In this document: piece after piece, positions 1 to 8,863 of the stretch
Position numbering within the stretch: the first letter of the stretch is position 1
Layout: the number at the start of each line of letters is the position of its first letter
Assembly (NCBI GenBank): GCA_963736505.1
Contig: CAVTOZ010000003.1
Span: 930,001-994,000, forward strand
DNA from: Solirubrobacter sp963736505
GTDB lineage: Bacteria > Actinomycetota > Thermoleophilia > Solirubrobacterales > Solirubrobacteraceae
DNA: 64,000 nt
Reading direction: 5' to 3'
Position numbers and translations under genes: made by a program
Notes under the pieces: model-generated
Told to the model about the DNA's origin: nothing
Databases searched by the model: none
The model's input: only the letters and a program-made list of their open reading frames with translations

Positions 1-1463
1 ACGGCGCGCGCATCCTCGTCGCCGACGACAACGCCGACATGCGCGACTACCTCGTCCGCCTGCTCGGGCCGCACTTCGCGGTCGCGGCGGCGGTCGACGG
101 CACCCAGGCGCTCGAGCTCGCGCGCGGCGGCGGGTTCGACCTCGTGCTCGCCGACGTGATGATGCCCGGGCTGGACGGCCTCGAGCTGCTGCGCGCCCTG
201 CGCGACGAGCCGTCCACGGAGCGGCTGCCGCTGATCATGCTGTCGGCCCGCGCCGCCGAGGAGGCCGCGATCGAGGGCCTCGACGCGGGCGCCGACGACT
301 ACCTCGCCAAGCCGTTCTCGTCGAACGAGCTGGTCGCCCGCGTCCGCTCGGTGCTGGAGCTGTCGCGGCTGCGCGACGAGCGCACGCGCGCGGCCGAGGG
401 CGTCGCCGAGATGCTCCAGCGCAGCCTCCTGCCGGCCGGGCTCCCGGCGCTGCCCGGCCTCGCGCTGGCCGGCCGCTACGTGCCCGCCGGCCACGGCCTG
501 AAGGTCGGCGGCGACTGGTACGACGCCGTCCCGCTGGCCGACGGCCGCGTCATGCTGGCGATCGGCGACGTCGCCGGCCACGGCGTGCACGCGGCGGGGA
601 TCATGGGCCAGGTCAGCCATGCGCTGCGCGCCTACGCGCGCGAAGGGCACCCGCCGGCCGAGCTGATGCGCCGGCTCGACGCGCTCGTGCTCGCGGGCGG
701 GCTCGGGATGACCACCTGCCTGTGCGTGCTGCTCGCGCCCGCCACCGGCGAGCTGCTCTGGGCCAGCGCGGGCCATCTGCCGCCACTCGTGCTCTCGCCC
801 GGCGGCGCCGTGCGCAAGCTCGAAGGCCCGGTCGCCAACCCGCTCGGCGTCGTGGTCGGCACGAGCTTCCGCGAGGCCGCCGACGTGCTTGGCGACGAGG
901 ACACGCTCGTGCTCTACACCGATGGGCTGGTCGAGCGCCGCGGGCCGACGATCGACGAGGGCGTCGCGTGCCTGGCCGAGGCGCTGGCGGTCGATCCCGG
1001 CCCGGACGCGCTGCTCGCCGCGCTGCTCGGCGGCGCCGAGCCGGCCGACGACGTCGCGCTGCTGATCGCGCGCCGCGTCGGCGTCGCGAGCTCCCAGGCC
1101 GACCTGTCGGTGCCGGCGCAGCCCGGCCGGCTGCGCGACGTGCGCCGCTGGCTGGAGACGTGGCTGCGCGGCCACGGGATCGACGACGAGCGGGCCGAGG
1201 ACCTGGTGCTGGCCGCCCACGAAGCGGCGATGAACACCGTCGAGCACGCCTACGGGCTGACCGGCGGGCCGCTCGACCTCCACGCCGAGCGCGACGACGA
1301 GGTGATCGAGGTGCGCGTCCGCGACCACGGCCGCTGGCGCGCCGCCGACCCCCGGCGCGAGGACCGCGGGCGCGGCGAGACGATGATGCGCCGGCTGGTC
1401 GACGAGGTCGAGATCGAACGCGGCGATGGCGGCACCACGGTGCGCCTGCGGGTGCTGCTGTGA
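1..1463 (+). CDS. Receiver-PP2C phosphatase-HATPase regulator, 5' truncated
   Basis: The reading frame is already open at the left edge: codons before the first ATG (39) encode ILVADDNADMRDYL, the start of a response-regulator receiver domain, so the gene begins upstream and may be a hybrid histidine kinase. Domains from the first ATG: receiver (to about residue 115; phospho-acceptor Asp in LADVMMPGLDG, conserved Lys in LAKPF), short linker, SpoIIE/PP2C-type phosphatase (about 125-345; GGDWYD, IGDVAGHG, LYTDGL and ADDVALL metal-binding motifs), then an RsbW-like HATPase domain (about 355-474; HEAAMNTVEHAY). Such proteins dephosphorylate, or phosphorylate, STAS anti-anti-sigma factors in partner-switching stress pathways. 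The next gene is a STAS protein overlapping by 4 bases, which supports that role. Confidence 0.9.
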   Translation, partial: GARILVADDNADMRDYLVRLLGPHFAVAAAVDGTQALELARGGGFDLVLADVMMPGLDGLELLRALRDEPSTERLPLIMLSARAAEEAAIEGLDAGADDYLAKPFSSNELVARVRSVLELSRLRDERTRAAEGVAEMLQRSLLPAGLPALPGLALAGRYVPAGHGLKVGGDWYDAVPLADGRVMLAIGDVAGHGVHAAGIMGQVSHALRAYAREGHPPAELMRRLDALVLAGGLGMTTCLCVLLAPATGELLWASAGHLPPLVLSPGGAVRKLEGPVANPLGVVVGTSFREAADVLGDEDTLVLYTDGLVERRGPTIDEGVACLAEALAVDPGPDALLAALLGGAEPADDVALLIARRVGVASSQADLSVPAQPGRLRDVRRWLETWLRGHGIDDERAEDLVLAAHEAAMNTVEHAYGLTGGPLDLHAERDDEVIEVRVRDHGRWRAADPRREDRGRGETMMRRLVDEVEIERGDGGTTVRLRVLL

Positions 1464-1819
1464 CCGATCTCGCCAGCCTGTTCATCTGGACGCGCGAGGC
1501 GGTCGTCGTGGCCGCCATCACCGGCGAGCTGGACGTCTCCAACGCCGCCGGGCTCGAGCGCGCGATCGTCCCGGAGGTCGGCAACGAGGCCGCCGGGCTC
1601 GTGCTCGACCTGGCCGGGCTGACGTTCATGGACAGCTCAGGCGTGCACCTGCTCTTCCATCTCGCGGAGCGGCTGGCGACGGGCGGCCGCCGGCTCGCCG
1701 TGATCGCGCCGCGCGGGAGCGCGCCCCGGCGCCTGCTCGAGCTCAGCGGCCCGGAGGCCCAGCGCTGGATCCACGACGGCGAGGACGCCGCCATCGCGGC
1801 CGTGCTCGCCCCGTACTGA
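1460..1819 (+). CDS. STAS-domain anti-sigma factor antagonist
   Basis: A 119-residue single STAS domain starting at a GTG that overlaps the upstream stop codon (GTGA), so translation is probably coupled. The motif FMDSSGVHLL contains the Ser that anti-sigma kinases phosphorylate in SpoIIAA/RsbV proteins, followed by the typical amphipathic helix. With the phosphatase/kinase fusion upstream it forms a complete local partner-switch: the STAS protein is inferred to bind an anti-sigma factor when unphosphorylated. No sigma factor or separate anti-sigma factor is visible beside it, so the regulon is unknown. Confidence 0.88.
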   Translation: MTDLASLFIWTREAVVVAAITGELDVSNAAGLERAIVPEVGNEAAGLVLDLAGLTFMDSSGVHLLFHLAERLATGGRRLAVIAPRGSAPRRLLELSGPEAQRWIHDGEDAAIAAVLAPY

Positions 1820-1843
1820 GCCCCGCGCGTCACAATTGACCTG

Positions 1844-2134
1844 ATGCCCGCCGCGGTTCCCACCGAGGTCGACCTCCCCGCTTCAGACACGCGCCTGGCG
1901 CCCGACCGGCCGTGGGTGGTGATCGTGTGGAACGACCCGATCAACCTCATGAGCTACGTCGTGCTCGTGCTCCAGAAGCTGTTCGGCTACAACCGCGCGA
2001 AGGCGACCGAGCTGATGCTCGACGTGCACCACAAGGGCCGCGCGGTCGTCTCCAACGGGACGCGCGAGAAGGCGGAGCTGGACGTCTTCCGGCTGCACGA
2101 GCACGGCCTGTGGGCGACCATGCAACAGGACTGA
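1844..2134 (+). CDS. clpS: ATP-dependent Clp protease adaptor ClpS
   Basis: 96 residues, the usual ClpS size, with the core WNDPINLMSYVVLVLQ and the conserved metal/N-degron pocket region VHHKGRAVV. ClpS binds the N-terminal hinge of a Clp ATPase and delivers N-degron substrates to ClpP. The N-terminal extension of about 25 residues is variable in the family. The gene overlaps the following DUF2017 gene by one base (TGATG), an arrangement I recall as recurrent in actinobacteria. clpP and clpX lie about 18 kb away in this window; no clpA or clpC is present. Confidence 0.95.
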   Translation: MPAAVPTEVDLPASDTRLAPDRPWVVIVWNDPINLMSYVVLVLQKLFGYNRAKATELMLDVHHKGRAVVSNGTREKAELDVFRLHEHGLWATMQQD

Positions 2135-2592
2135 TGGCCCGCATCGTCGCCAAGCGCGGCCGCTACCAGCTGCGCCTGCCCGACGAGGAGCGCGAGCTGG
2201 TGCGCCAGCTGCTCGGAGAGCTGCGCGCGCTGCTGGCGCTCGGCGCCGAGGACCCGCGCCTGCGCCGCCTGTACCCGGCCGCCTATACCGAGGACGCGGA
2301 GCAGCAGGCCGAGTACCACCGGCTCACCCACGACGACCTCGCTTCGGGCCGCCTGGCGGCGATCGACACGGTCGAGGCGACCGCCGGCGCGAAGGAGCTC
2401 TCGCTCGACGAGCTGACGGCCTGGATGCACGCCGTCAACGCGCTCCGGCTCGTGCTCGGGACGATGCTCGACGTCGGCGAGGAGGACCCGTTCATGGTCG
2501 ACCCCGACGACCCGGACGCCCGCTCCTACATGCTCTACGGCTACCTCGGCATGCTGCTCGAGGAGATCGTCCAGGCGCAGATGGGCGACTAG
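2134..2592 (+). CDS. DUF2017 family protein
   Basis: 152 residues, starting at the ATG that shares a base with the clpS stop. The sequence is acidic and helical, with the N-terminal basic strand MARIVAKRG and a C-terminal YLGMLLEEIVQA helix typical of DUF2017 proteins. These are found next to clpS in actinobacteria, so a role as a partner or modulator of ClpS-dependent proteolysis is a context inference; no catalytic motif is visible. The stop codon lies at the left tip of a long inverted repeat shared with the convergent transporter gene. Confidence 0.8.
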   Translation: MARIVAKRGRYQLRLPDEERELVRQLLGELRALLALGAEDPRLRRLYPAAYTEDAEQQAEYHRLTHDDLASGRLAAIDTVEATAGAKELSLDELTAWMHAVNALRLVLGTMLDVGEEDPFMVDPDDPDARSYMLYGYLGMLLEEIVQAQMGD

Positions 2593-2793
2593 GAGCCGGT
2601 TGAGGAATTCCGGTACGCCTGCTGCGGCACATCCGCGGCCTGGCCTCGCCCTGCGGGCTCGTCACCGGGCTTCGCCCTGCCCGCCACCCACGATGCTCAC
2701 GTGGCAGAGCCACGCATCACCATCGCGTGCGGCCCGAGGCATCCACGGCTGCGCCACATCAGTCGGACCGACCATTCCTCAACAGACTCCCTA
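2590..2793. repeat. Long imperfect inverted repeat between convergent genes
   Basis: The whole intergenic gap is an imperfect inverted repeat with arms of about 60 bases that begin at the two stop codons. The left arm starts GGAGCCGGTTGAGGAAT (2592-2608); the reverse complement of 2774-2790 matches it at 15 of 17 positions. Pairing resumes further in (left 2611-2648, CGGTACGCCTG onward; right arm up to about 2772) with regularly spaced mismatches. The centre holds smaller hairpins, including CGTGGC-AGA-GCCACG at 2700-2714 and GGGCTTCGCCC near 2668. It may serve as a bidirectional terminator or be a decayed palindromic mobile element; there is no terminal T-run. Confidence 0.75.
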
Positions 2794-3966
2794 GAAGAGC
2801 GTGCGCCGGCGCGCGAGCGCCAGCGCGGCGCCGGCGGCGGCGATCGCGCCCGCCGCCAGCACCGCCGTCTCGTACGAGGCGGACTCCACGATCGTGCCGC
2901 CGACCGCGTTGCCCGCGGCGGTACCGGCGACGATCCCCATCACCATCGCGGCGAACGCCTCCGTGGCCGTGCCGCGCGGCGCGACGGTGTCGAGCAGCGT
3001 CGAGCCGACGACCGTCGTCGGCGCCACGAGCAGGCCGCTGAACACCAGCAGCGCTGCGAGCGCGACCTGCGTGTTCGCGACCGCCAGCAGCCCGAACGTC
3101 CCGCCGAGCCCGAGCATCAGCGGCGCCAGGCGCGACGGCGGCCGGCCGGGCCAGGTCCGCGAGCCGTACAGCAGCCCGCCGGCGAGGCTGCCGACCGACA
3201 GCGCCGCCAGCAGCACGCCGCCGGTCGCCGCCGAGCCGCGCGCCTCCGCGAACGCGGGCACCGCGACCTGGACGACGCCGACCGCGATGCCGAAGGCGAG
3301 CAGCACGGCGAACACGGTCCGCATCCCGGGCGCCGCGAGCGGGCCGAGCCAGCCGGCCTCGTGCCGCGTCCCGCGCCAGCGGCGCGACGCGTGCGTGGCC
3401 GTGAACCCGGCCGCCGAGCCGGCGCCCAGCGCCGCCGCCGCGATCACGGCGACCGCCGGCGAGGCGACCGCCACGATCCCCGCGACGATCACGGGCGCCG
3501 TGACGACGGCGACCTCGAACACGACCGCGACGAGCGCGTACGCCGTCGCGCGCTGCTCCGGGTCGTCGACCAGCGCGTTCCACAGCGACCGCATCGACGC
3601 CGGCAGCTGCGGCAGCGTCACGCCGCCGCACGCCGCGCACAGCGACAGGATCCACACCGAGCCGCCGGCGTCGGCGGCCACGACGAGCAGCACGAGCGCG
3701 GGCAGGTGGCCGCTCGCGACGACGCGCAGCACGCGCGTCTGGCCGAGCCGGTCCATCAGCCGCCCCTGCGCGACCGCGCCGAACGCGTTGGCGAGGCTGA
3801 ACGCGCCCACGACCCGTCCCGCGGAGGCGAACGAGCCGGTCGTGTCGTGCGCGAGCAGCAGGATCGCCAGCCCGTACATGCCGATCGGCATCGACCCGGC
3901 GGTCGACAGGATCAGCGGCGCCCGCGCGCCCGGGGTCGCCAGCAGCGCGCCGTAGCGCCCGGCCAT
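2791..3966 (-). CDS. MFS transporter
   Basis: A 391-residue, very hydrophobic protein with about twelve predicted membrane segments and an MFS-like loop after the second segment (GRLMDRLGQTRVLR). The start ATG overlaps the stop codon of the upstream PEP carboxylase gene (TGATG), so both are probably co-transcribed with coupled translation. The arrangement resembles the many actinobacterial 'MFS transporter' paralogues of unknown substrate; nothing in the sequence identifies what is moved. Its 3' end runs straight into the intergenic inverted repeat at 2590-2793. Confidence 0.85.
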   Translation of the reverse strand: MAGRYGALLATPGARAPLILSTAGSMPIGMYGLAILLLAHDTTGSFASAGRVVGAFSLANAFGAVAQGRLMDRLGQTRVLRVVASGHLPALVLLVVAADAGGSVWILSLCAACGGVTLPQLPASMRSLWNALVDDPEQRATAYALVAVVFEVAVVTAPVIVAGIVAVASPAVAVIAAAALGAGSAAGFTATHASRRWRGTRHEAGWLGPLAAPGMRTVFAVLLAFGIAVGVVQVAVPAFAEARGSAATGGVLLAALSVGSLAGGLLYGSRTWPGRPPSRLAPLMLGLGGTFGLLAVANTQVALAALLVFSGLLVAPTTVVGSTLLDTVAPRGTATEAFAAMVMGIVAGTAAGNAVGGTIVESASYETAVLAAGAIAAAGAALALARRRTLF

Positions 3967-6611
3967 CAACCCGTGTTGCGCATGCCCGCCGCGATCCCCG
4001 TGATCGTGGCGAGCAGCGGCGTGCGCGCGTCGTCGCGCCCGGCGCGCAGGCGCTCGAGCAACTCGACCTGCAGGTGCGAGAGCGGATCGACCCAGGGGTT
4101 GCGGTGCTCCAGCCGGCGCTGCAGCGCCGGCGTCTCGTCCAGCAGCCCGCGCTGGCCGGTGATCGCCAGCACGCGCTCGACGACGCGGTCGTACTCGCCC
4201 TTCGTGTCGGTCCAGAAGCGCTCGGCGAGGTCGTCGTCGACCAGCCGCAGGTAGCGCTCGGCGACGCCGAGGTCGGTCTTGAACAGCGCCATCTCGAGCG
4301 TGCCGATCAGGCCGCGGAAGAACGGCCAGCCGTGCCACATCTCGCGCTGCATCACGAGGTCGCCGTCCGACAGCGCCGCGCCCGCGCCGTACCACGAGGG
4401 CAGCAGGAGCCGGTTCTGCGTCCACGCGAACACCCACGGGATCGCGCGCAGCGACTCGACGCCGCGGCGCTGGTTGCGCGACGGCGGGCGCGAGCCGATG
4501 TTGAGCTCGCTCAGCTCCGCGATCGGCGCGACCTGCGCGAAGAAGCGGTCGAAGTCCGGGTCGTCGTACACGAGCCCGCGATAGCGGGCGCGGGAGACCT
4601 CGGTCAGCCGGTCCATCTCGGTGCGCCACTCCGGCAGGATCGGCGGGTTCGGGAGCGCGGTGGCGAGCAGGACGGCTGAGAGCGTCTGCTCGAGCGAGCG
4701 GACCGCCAGCTCCGGGTCGCTGTAGCGCGCGGAGACCGTCTCGCCCTGCTCGGTGATGCGGATCCGCCCCTGCACCGAGCCCTCCGGCTGGGCCAGGATG
4801 GCGCGGTAGGTGCGCCCGCCGCCGCGCGACGGCGAGCCGCCGCGGCCGTGGAAGAGCTCGAGCACGACGCCCGCCTCGCCGGCTTGCGCCGACAGCCGCT
4901 CCTGCGCGACGTAGAGCGCGTACTGGCTGGCGATGTAGCCCGAGTCCTTGCCGGAGTCCGAGTAGCCGACCATCACCGTCTGGCGGTTCGCGTGCGCACG
5001 CAGGTGGCCGCGGTAGGCCTCGTTGTCGTATAGCACCGCCATCGTGGCGGGCGCGCCGTCGAGGTCGTCGCGCGTCTCGAACAGCGGGACCATCCGCAGC
5101 GACGTCGCGCCGGCCCGCGCCGCCAGCCAGCAGGCGGCGAGCACGTCCGACGGCTGCTCGGTCATCGAGATCACCATCGCCGGCACGGCCTGCGGCCCGT
5201 ACGCCTCGCCGGCCAGCGCGACGGTGTCGAGCACGCGCAGCAGCTCGCCCGCCTCGCCGACCGGATCGTGCTCGATCCCGCGCCGGCCGGACAGGATCGC
5301 CTCGGTCAGCAGCGAGACGCGGCGCTCCTCGTCGGCGTCGGCGAAGCCCGGCAGCAGCGCGGCCACGGCCTCGCGCACGACCGTCGCGCCCTGGCGGATG
5401 TCGATCCCGGCGAGGTGGAAGCCGAACACGTCGATCTGCCACAGCAGCCGGCGGATCGAGCCGAGCGCGACGTTGCGCGAGCCGAGGTGCGCGAGCACGA
5501 GCTCGATGTCGCGGCGGAGCTGCTGGGCGTCGGCGTAGCCGGGCTCGCGGCCGCGCGGGCGGCCGGTGTTGGTCAGCCGGTGGGTGACGAAGCCGAGCTT
5601 GGTGCGCAGCGGCTCCCATTCGCGGTGCGCGCGCCGCAGCACCGCCGCCGACGGCAGCTCGCGCTCGTCGTTCTCCAGCGACGCCTCGAGCTCCTCCGAC
5701 AGCGGCACGCGCAGCGAGGAGTGCGAGAAGCTGCGCGCGAGCTGGTCGACGCGCTCGCGCAGCAACCGCAGCGCACTCGCACGGTGCAGGGCGAGCGCCG
5801 AGGCGAGCGTGTCGGCGCCGACCTCCGGGTGGCCGTCCATGTCGCCGCCGGTCCAGCTGCCGTAGGAGAGCACCGGCTGCACGAGCCGGGTGTCGAACGC
5901 GCGCTCCATCTCCTCCAGCGACGCCGGGACGGCGTCGTAGACCACCTCTTCGAGGAAGAACAGGTTGCGCCGGACCTCGTCCTCGACGCGCGGGCGCACG
6001 CGGCGGACCTCGTCGGTCTGCCACCAGATCGTCAGCACCTCGCGCAGCTGATCGAGCAGCCGCCGGCGCTGGTTGACGCCCATGCGCGGGTCGTCGAGCT
6101 TGTCGAGCAGCGCCGAGACGTCCCACTGGTGGTCGAGCACCGAGCGCCGCGTCGCCTCCGTCGGGTGCGCGGTGAGGACGTGCTGGATCTCCAGCTGCGC
6201 CGTCAGCGCCTGGATGTCGGCGTCGTTCTCGCGCAGGATCCGCGCCGTCTCGGCCAGCGACTCGCGCTGGATCGCGCCGGTCGCGTCGTACTGGCGGCGG
6301 CGGCGCACGCGCTCGCGCTCCTCGGCGATGTTGGCGAGCTGCAGCTCGAGCGAGCAGGCGCGGATGATCGGCTCGACCGAGTCGTCCGGCACGCCGGCGA
6401 GATAGGCGACGAGCCGCTCGGTCGCGCCCTCGTCGCCGCCGCGCACGACTTCGGCGGTGCGGAACAGCCAGCGGAGGCGGCTCGCGAACACGCGTCCGGC
6501 CTGCTCCTCGAGCACGCTGTTGAGCGCGTTCGAGAGGAGCTCGGTGTCACGGCCGAGGCCGTCCGTCGCGGCATCCGCCGCGGGAGTTGGAGGTACGTCG
6601 AGGCGCGTCAT
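3966..6611 (-). CDS. ppc: Phosphoenolpyruvate carboxylase
   Basis: 881 residues, matching the bacterial enzyme (about 880). It fixes bicarbonate onto PEP to give oxaloacetate, replenishing the TCA cycle. Visible signatures: VLTAHPTEATRRS (about residue 144) with the catalytic His, GGDMDGHPEV (about 254), GYSDSGKDSGYIAS (about 548), FHGRGGSPSRGGG (about 590), and the conserved C-terminal Asn-Thr-Gly. The enzyme appears intact. The start ATG sits in the arm of a perfect 10-bp inverted repeat (6604-6613/6630-6639) that could affect initiation. It is followed by the MFS gene with a 1-base overlap. Confidence 0.97.
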   Translation of the reverse strand: MTRLDVPPTPAADAATDGLGRDTELLSNALNSVLEEQAGRVFASRLRWLFRTAEVVRGGDEGATERLVAYLAGVPDDSVEPIIRACSLELQLANIAEERERVRRRRQYDATGAIQRESLAETARILRENDADIQALTAQLEIQHVLTAHPTEATRRSVLDHQWDVSALLDKLDDPRMGVNQRRRLLDQLREVLTIWWQTDEVRRVRPRVEDEVRRNLFFLEEVVYDAVPASLEEMERAFDTRLVQPVLSYGSWTGGDMDGHPEVGADTLASALALHRASALRLLRERVDQLARSFSHSSLRVPLSEELEASLENDERELPSAAVLRRAHREWEPLRTKLGFVTHRLTNTGRPRGREPGYADAQQLRRDIELVLAHLGSRNVALGSIRRLLWQIDVFGFHLAGIDIRQGATVVREAVAALLPGFADADEERRVSLLTEAILSGRRGIEHDPVGEAGELLRVLDTVALAGEAYGPQAVPAMVISMTEQPSDVLAACWLAARAGATSLRMVPLFETRDDLDGAPATMAVLYDNEAYRGHLRAHANRQTVMVGYSDSGKDSGYIASQYALYVAQERLSAQAGEAGVVLELFHGRGGSPSRGGGRTYRAILAQPEGSVQGRIRITEQGETVSARYSDPELAVRSLEQTLSAVLLATALPNPPILPEWRTEMDRLTEVSRARYRGLVYDDPDFDRFFAQVAPIAELSELNIGSRPPSRNQRRGVESLRAIPWVFAWTQNRLLLPSWYGAGAALSDGDLVMQREMWHGWPFFRGLIGTLEMALFKTDLGVAERYLRLVDDDLAERFWTDTKGEYDRVVERVLAITGQRGLLDETPALQRRLEHRNPWVDPLSHLQVELLERLRAGRDDARTPLLATITGIAAGMRNTG

Positions 6612-6639
6612 GACCGGGTCCGATCCCCATCATGACGCG
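6604..6639. promoter_or_regulatory. 10-bp inverted repeat over the ppc start
   Basis: CGCGTCATGA (6604-6613) and TCATGACGCG (6630-6639) form a perfect inverted repeat with a 16-base spacer. One arm contains the ppc start codon (ATG at 6611-6609, minus strand); the other is just downstream of the preceding protease stop. It could be an operator, or an mRNA hairpin that masks the ppc start. No factor can be assigned. Confidence 0.45.
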
Positions 6640-6643
6640 GGGC

Positions 6644-8753
6644 CTACGGATTCGTCGTGGACAGCGTGTAGGTGAGCGTCCTCGTATAGCTGCCGGTGCG
6701 CAGCGCGTCGGTCGCGCCGATCGCCTGCCGGAACGTGATCGCGACCGCCGCGTTGGAGACCGGGCCGGTCCAGGCGGCGGGCGCGATGTCGACCTCGAGC
6801 GGCTGCGGCAGCGTGAACGCGCCGTTGGCGAGGTGGCCGGGGTCCGACACGCTCAGCGCGGCGTCGCCCGCTGTGCTGATCACGTTCGCCGTCGTCGCCG
6901 CGGTGTACTCGCGGGCCAGGCCGGGCGTGAACGCGCCGAAGCTCGCCGGCGCGCCGAGCGTGAGCGAGAGCGTCGCGGGCACGGTCCCGCCGACGTCGGC
7001 GAGCTGCGGCACGACGGGCGTCGCCGCGGCCGCGGCGAAGTAATAGAACGCCTTCGTCGCGAGCTTCAGGCCCTGCGCCGACGCCGCCGTCCGGAACGTG
7101 CCGGGCGCGAACGTGAGGTCGAGCGAGCCGGGGTTCACGGTGACGCCCGCGACGGGCACGGCTGAGCCGTCGGCGCGCGTGAGCACGACGTCGGCGGGCG
7201 TGATCCGCGACCCCTCGCGCACGTAGACGTAGTGGCCGTTGTTGATGCTGTTGGAGTCGACGATCCGGCGCTGCAGCCCGGTGCTCGTGTCGACGTGCAG
7301 CGAGGTCGGGCTCGTGAGCTCGACCGGCACGGCACGCTCAGCGCCGCGGCCGCGGTCTTCGTCACGGTGATCGTCGCGGTGTCGTCAGCCGTGTACGGGC
7401 TGTTCACCGGGTTCGACGCGAGGTAGTCCGTGATCGCGCCGAAGTCGATCTTCACGCCGGTCGCGGGGTCGGAGAACGTGTCGCCCGGGCCCCACAGGGC
7501 GCCCTGCGTGTCGAGCCCGGCGATCGAGTTGGTGATCGGGCGCCAGACGCCCGTCCTGTTCAGCGGGCCGCCGACGGCGCGCGGTTGTCGAGCCCGTCGA
7601 CGCCGAGCTTGGTCCGCAGCTCGGCCACGTAGGCGGTCGAGACGCCCGTGCGGATGACGACCAGCTTGCTCCCGCCGGGCGTGTCCACCGGCGTGATCGC
7701 ATGCGTGCTCGTCCCGGGCTGGGAGACGACGTCGACCTGGTCGTCGCGCAGCCAGCGCAGCTTGTACTTCTGGTAGCCCGCGTAGTCGTTCGCGTGGCCG
7801 CCGATGTTGCCCATGATGTCCCACCCGCCGACCCAGAAGAACTGGTTCACGCGCGTGCCGCCGATCGTCGTGGAGTAGCTGTAGAGGTCCGGCAGGCCGA
7901 CGGTGTGGCCGAACTCGTGGTTGATCCAGCGGTAGCCCCACGAGAACATGTCGTTGCCGGCGGTGATGACGGTGCTGACGTAGTGCGTCCTGCCGTCGTG
8001 GTCGACGTAGGCGGGCTGGTTGGTGTTGGTCTGCTCGCCGTCGGTCGGATCGCGGTTGATGTTGCCCGGGCCGTCGGCGAGCCCGGAGGACCCGCGCGCG
8101 GGCATGATCAGGACCTCGTCGTAGTCGTCGACCTTGATCCCGAGCTGGTCGTAGGCCTTCATGGACTTCCTCCAGCCCGCGTCGGCGTTCTGCAACACGT
8201 CGTCCTAGTAGGGCTGCATCGTCTGCCAGCCGGCGAGGGAGCTCGTGGCGAGCCGGTTCAGGAACTGCACGAACAGCACGAGCATCCGCAGGTCGCGGTG
8301 CAGGTCGCCGGCGTCGCCCGTGTTCGGCGTGAGGTCCTGGAAGCGGTAGAGGTCCTGCGAGCGATCGGTGAGGCTCGTGCTCCAGCCGTTGTCGGTCCAC
8401 TGGCTGGAGCCGAGGATGTGCGCGTTGGCGGCCGGCTCGCCGGAGCGCGCGACGGGCACGGCGGCCGACCCGCGCGCGGCGATCGTGGTGCCGGTCGACG
8501 TCGTGCGCGCGAACGCGCTCGCGGGCAGGTCGACGGTGAGCGTCGTCCCGCTCGCATGCACGGCGAGCGGCGTGACCGCGCCGCCCGGCGCGTCGACGGC
8601 GACGTCGGCCGCCGCGATCCCGGTCAGGTCCTCGCTGCTCGTCGCGACCCTCCGCGTGAGGCCCTCGAAGTGCGCGCCCGAGAGCGTGGGCGCCGCCTGC
8701 GCGGCGGCGGGCATCAGCAACAGCGCGGCGAGCGCGACCAGAAATCCCCTCAT
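6644..8753 (-). pseudogene. Secreted M6-like zinc metalloprotease, disrupted
   Basis: Joined across frames, this encodes about 700 residues: signal peptide (MRGFLVALAALLL..., cleaved after AAAQA), N-terminal region, a protease core with zinc motif HEFGHTVGLPD (near 7885-7920), and a beta-rich C-terminal part. Three lesions break it. An in-frame TAG at 8207-8205 lies between ...GWQTMQPY and DDVLQNADAGW, probably from a Tyr codon. A single missing base near 7575 turns ...GLDNRAP into another frame, and another near 7330 does so before PVELTSPTSL. The frame steps fit one lost base each. Both frameshifts read ACGGC where ACCGGC would restore the frame, so sequence error at these sites is possible; otherwise the gene is a recent pseudogene. 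Confidence 0.8.
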
Positions 8754-8815
8754 GGCGGCATCTTCTGCCGCCGCCGCCCGGGCGGCATCCGGCAGATGCC
8801 GGAAAACCTGGCCCC

Positions 8816-8863
8816 GGGAGTTCACCCGAGGACCGCGCCTTAGTTGGCGCGGGTCGAACTCCC
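8816..8863. terminator. Nested hairpins at the cysN 3' end
   Basis: The outer arms GGGAGTTC (8816-8823) and GAACTCCC (8856-8863) pair perfectly. The inner arms CCGCGCC (8833-8839) and GGCGCGG (8846-8852) enclose the cysN stop codon region TTAGTT. This stacked structure sits between cysN and the downstream protease gene on the same strand and could terminate or stabilise the cys operon transcript. There is no T-run. Confidence 0.5.

Noticed and set aside
2701..6126. Very long open frames on both strands opposite or out of phase with ppc and the MFS gene
   Set aside because: Low-complexity Arg/Ala/Gly-rich translations with no motifs; they mirror high third-position GC of the real genes. Similar shadows occur opposite uvrD, clpX, valS, aceE and leuS.
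6644..8753. Treating the protease fragments as separate genes
   Set aside because: The pieces are consecutive parts of one protease in changing frames; only the first has a signal peptide and only the second the zinc motif.
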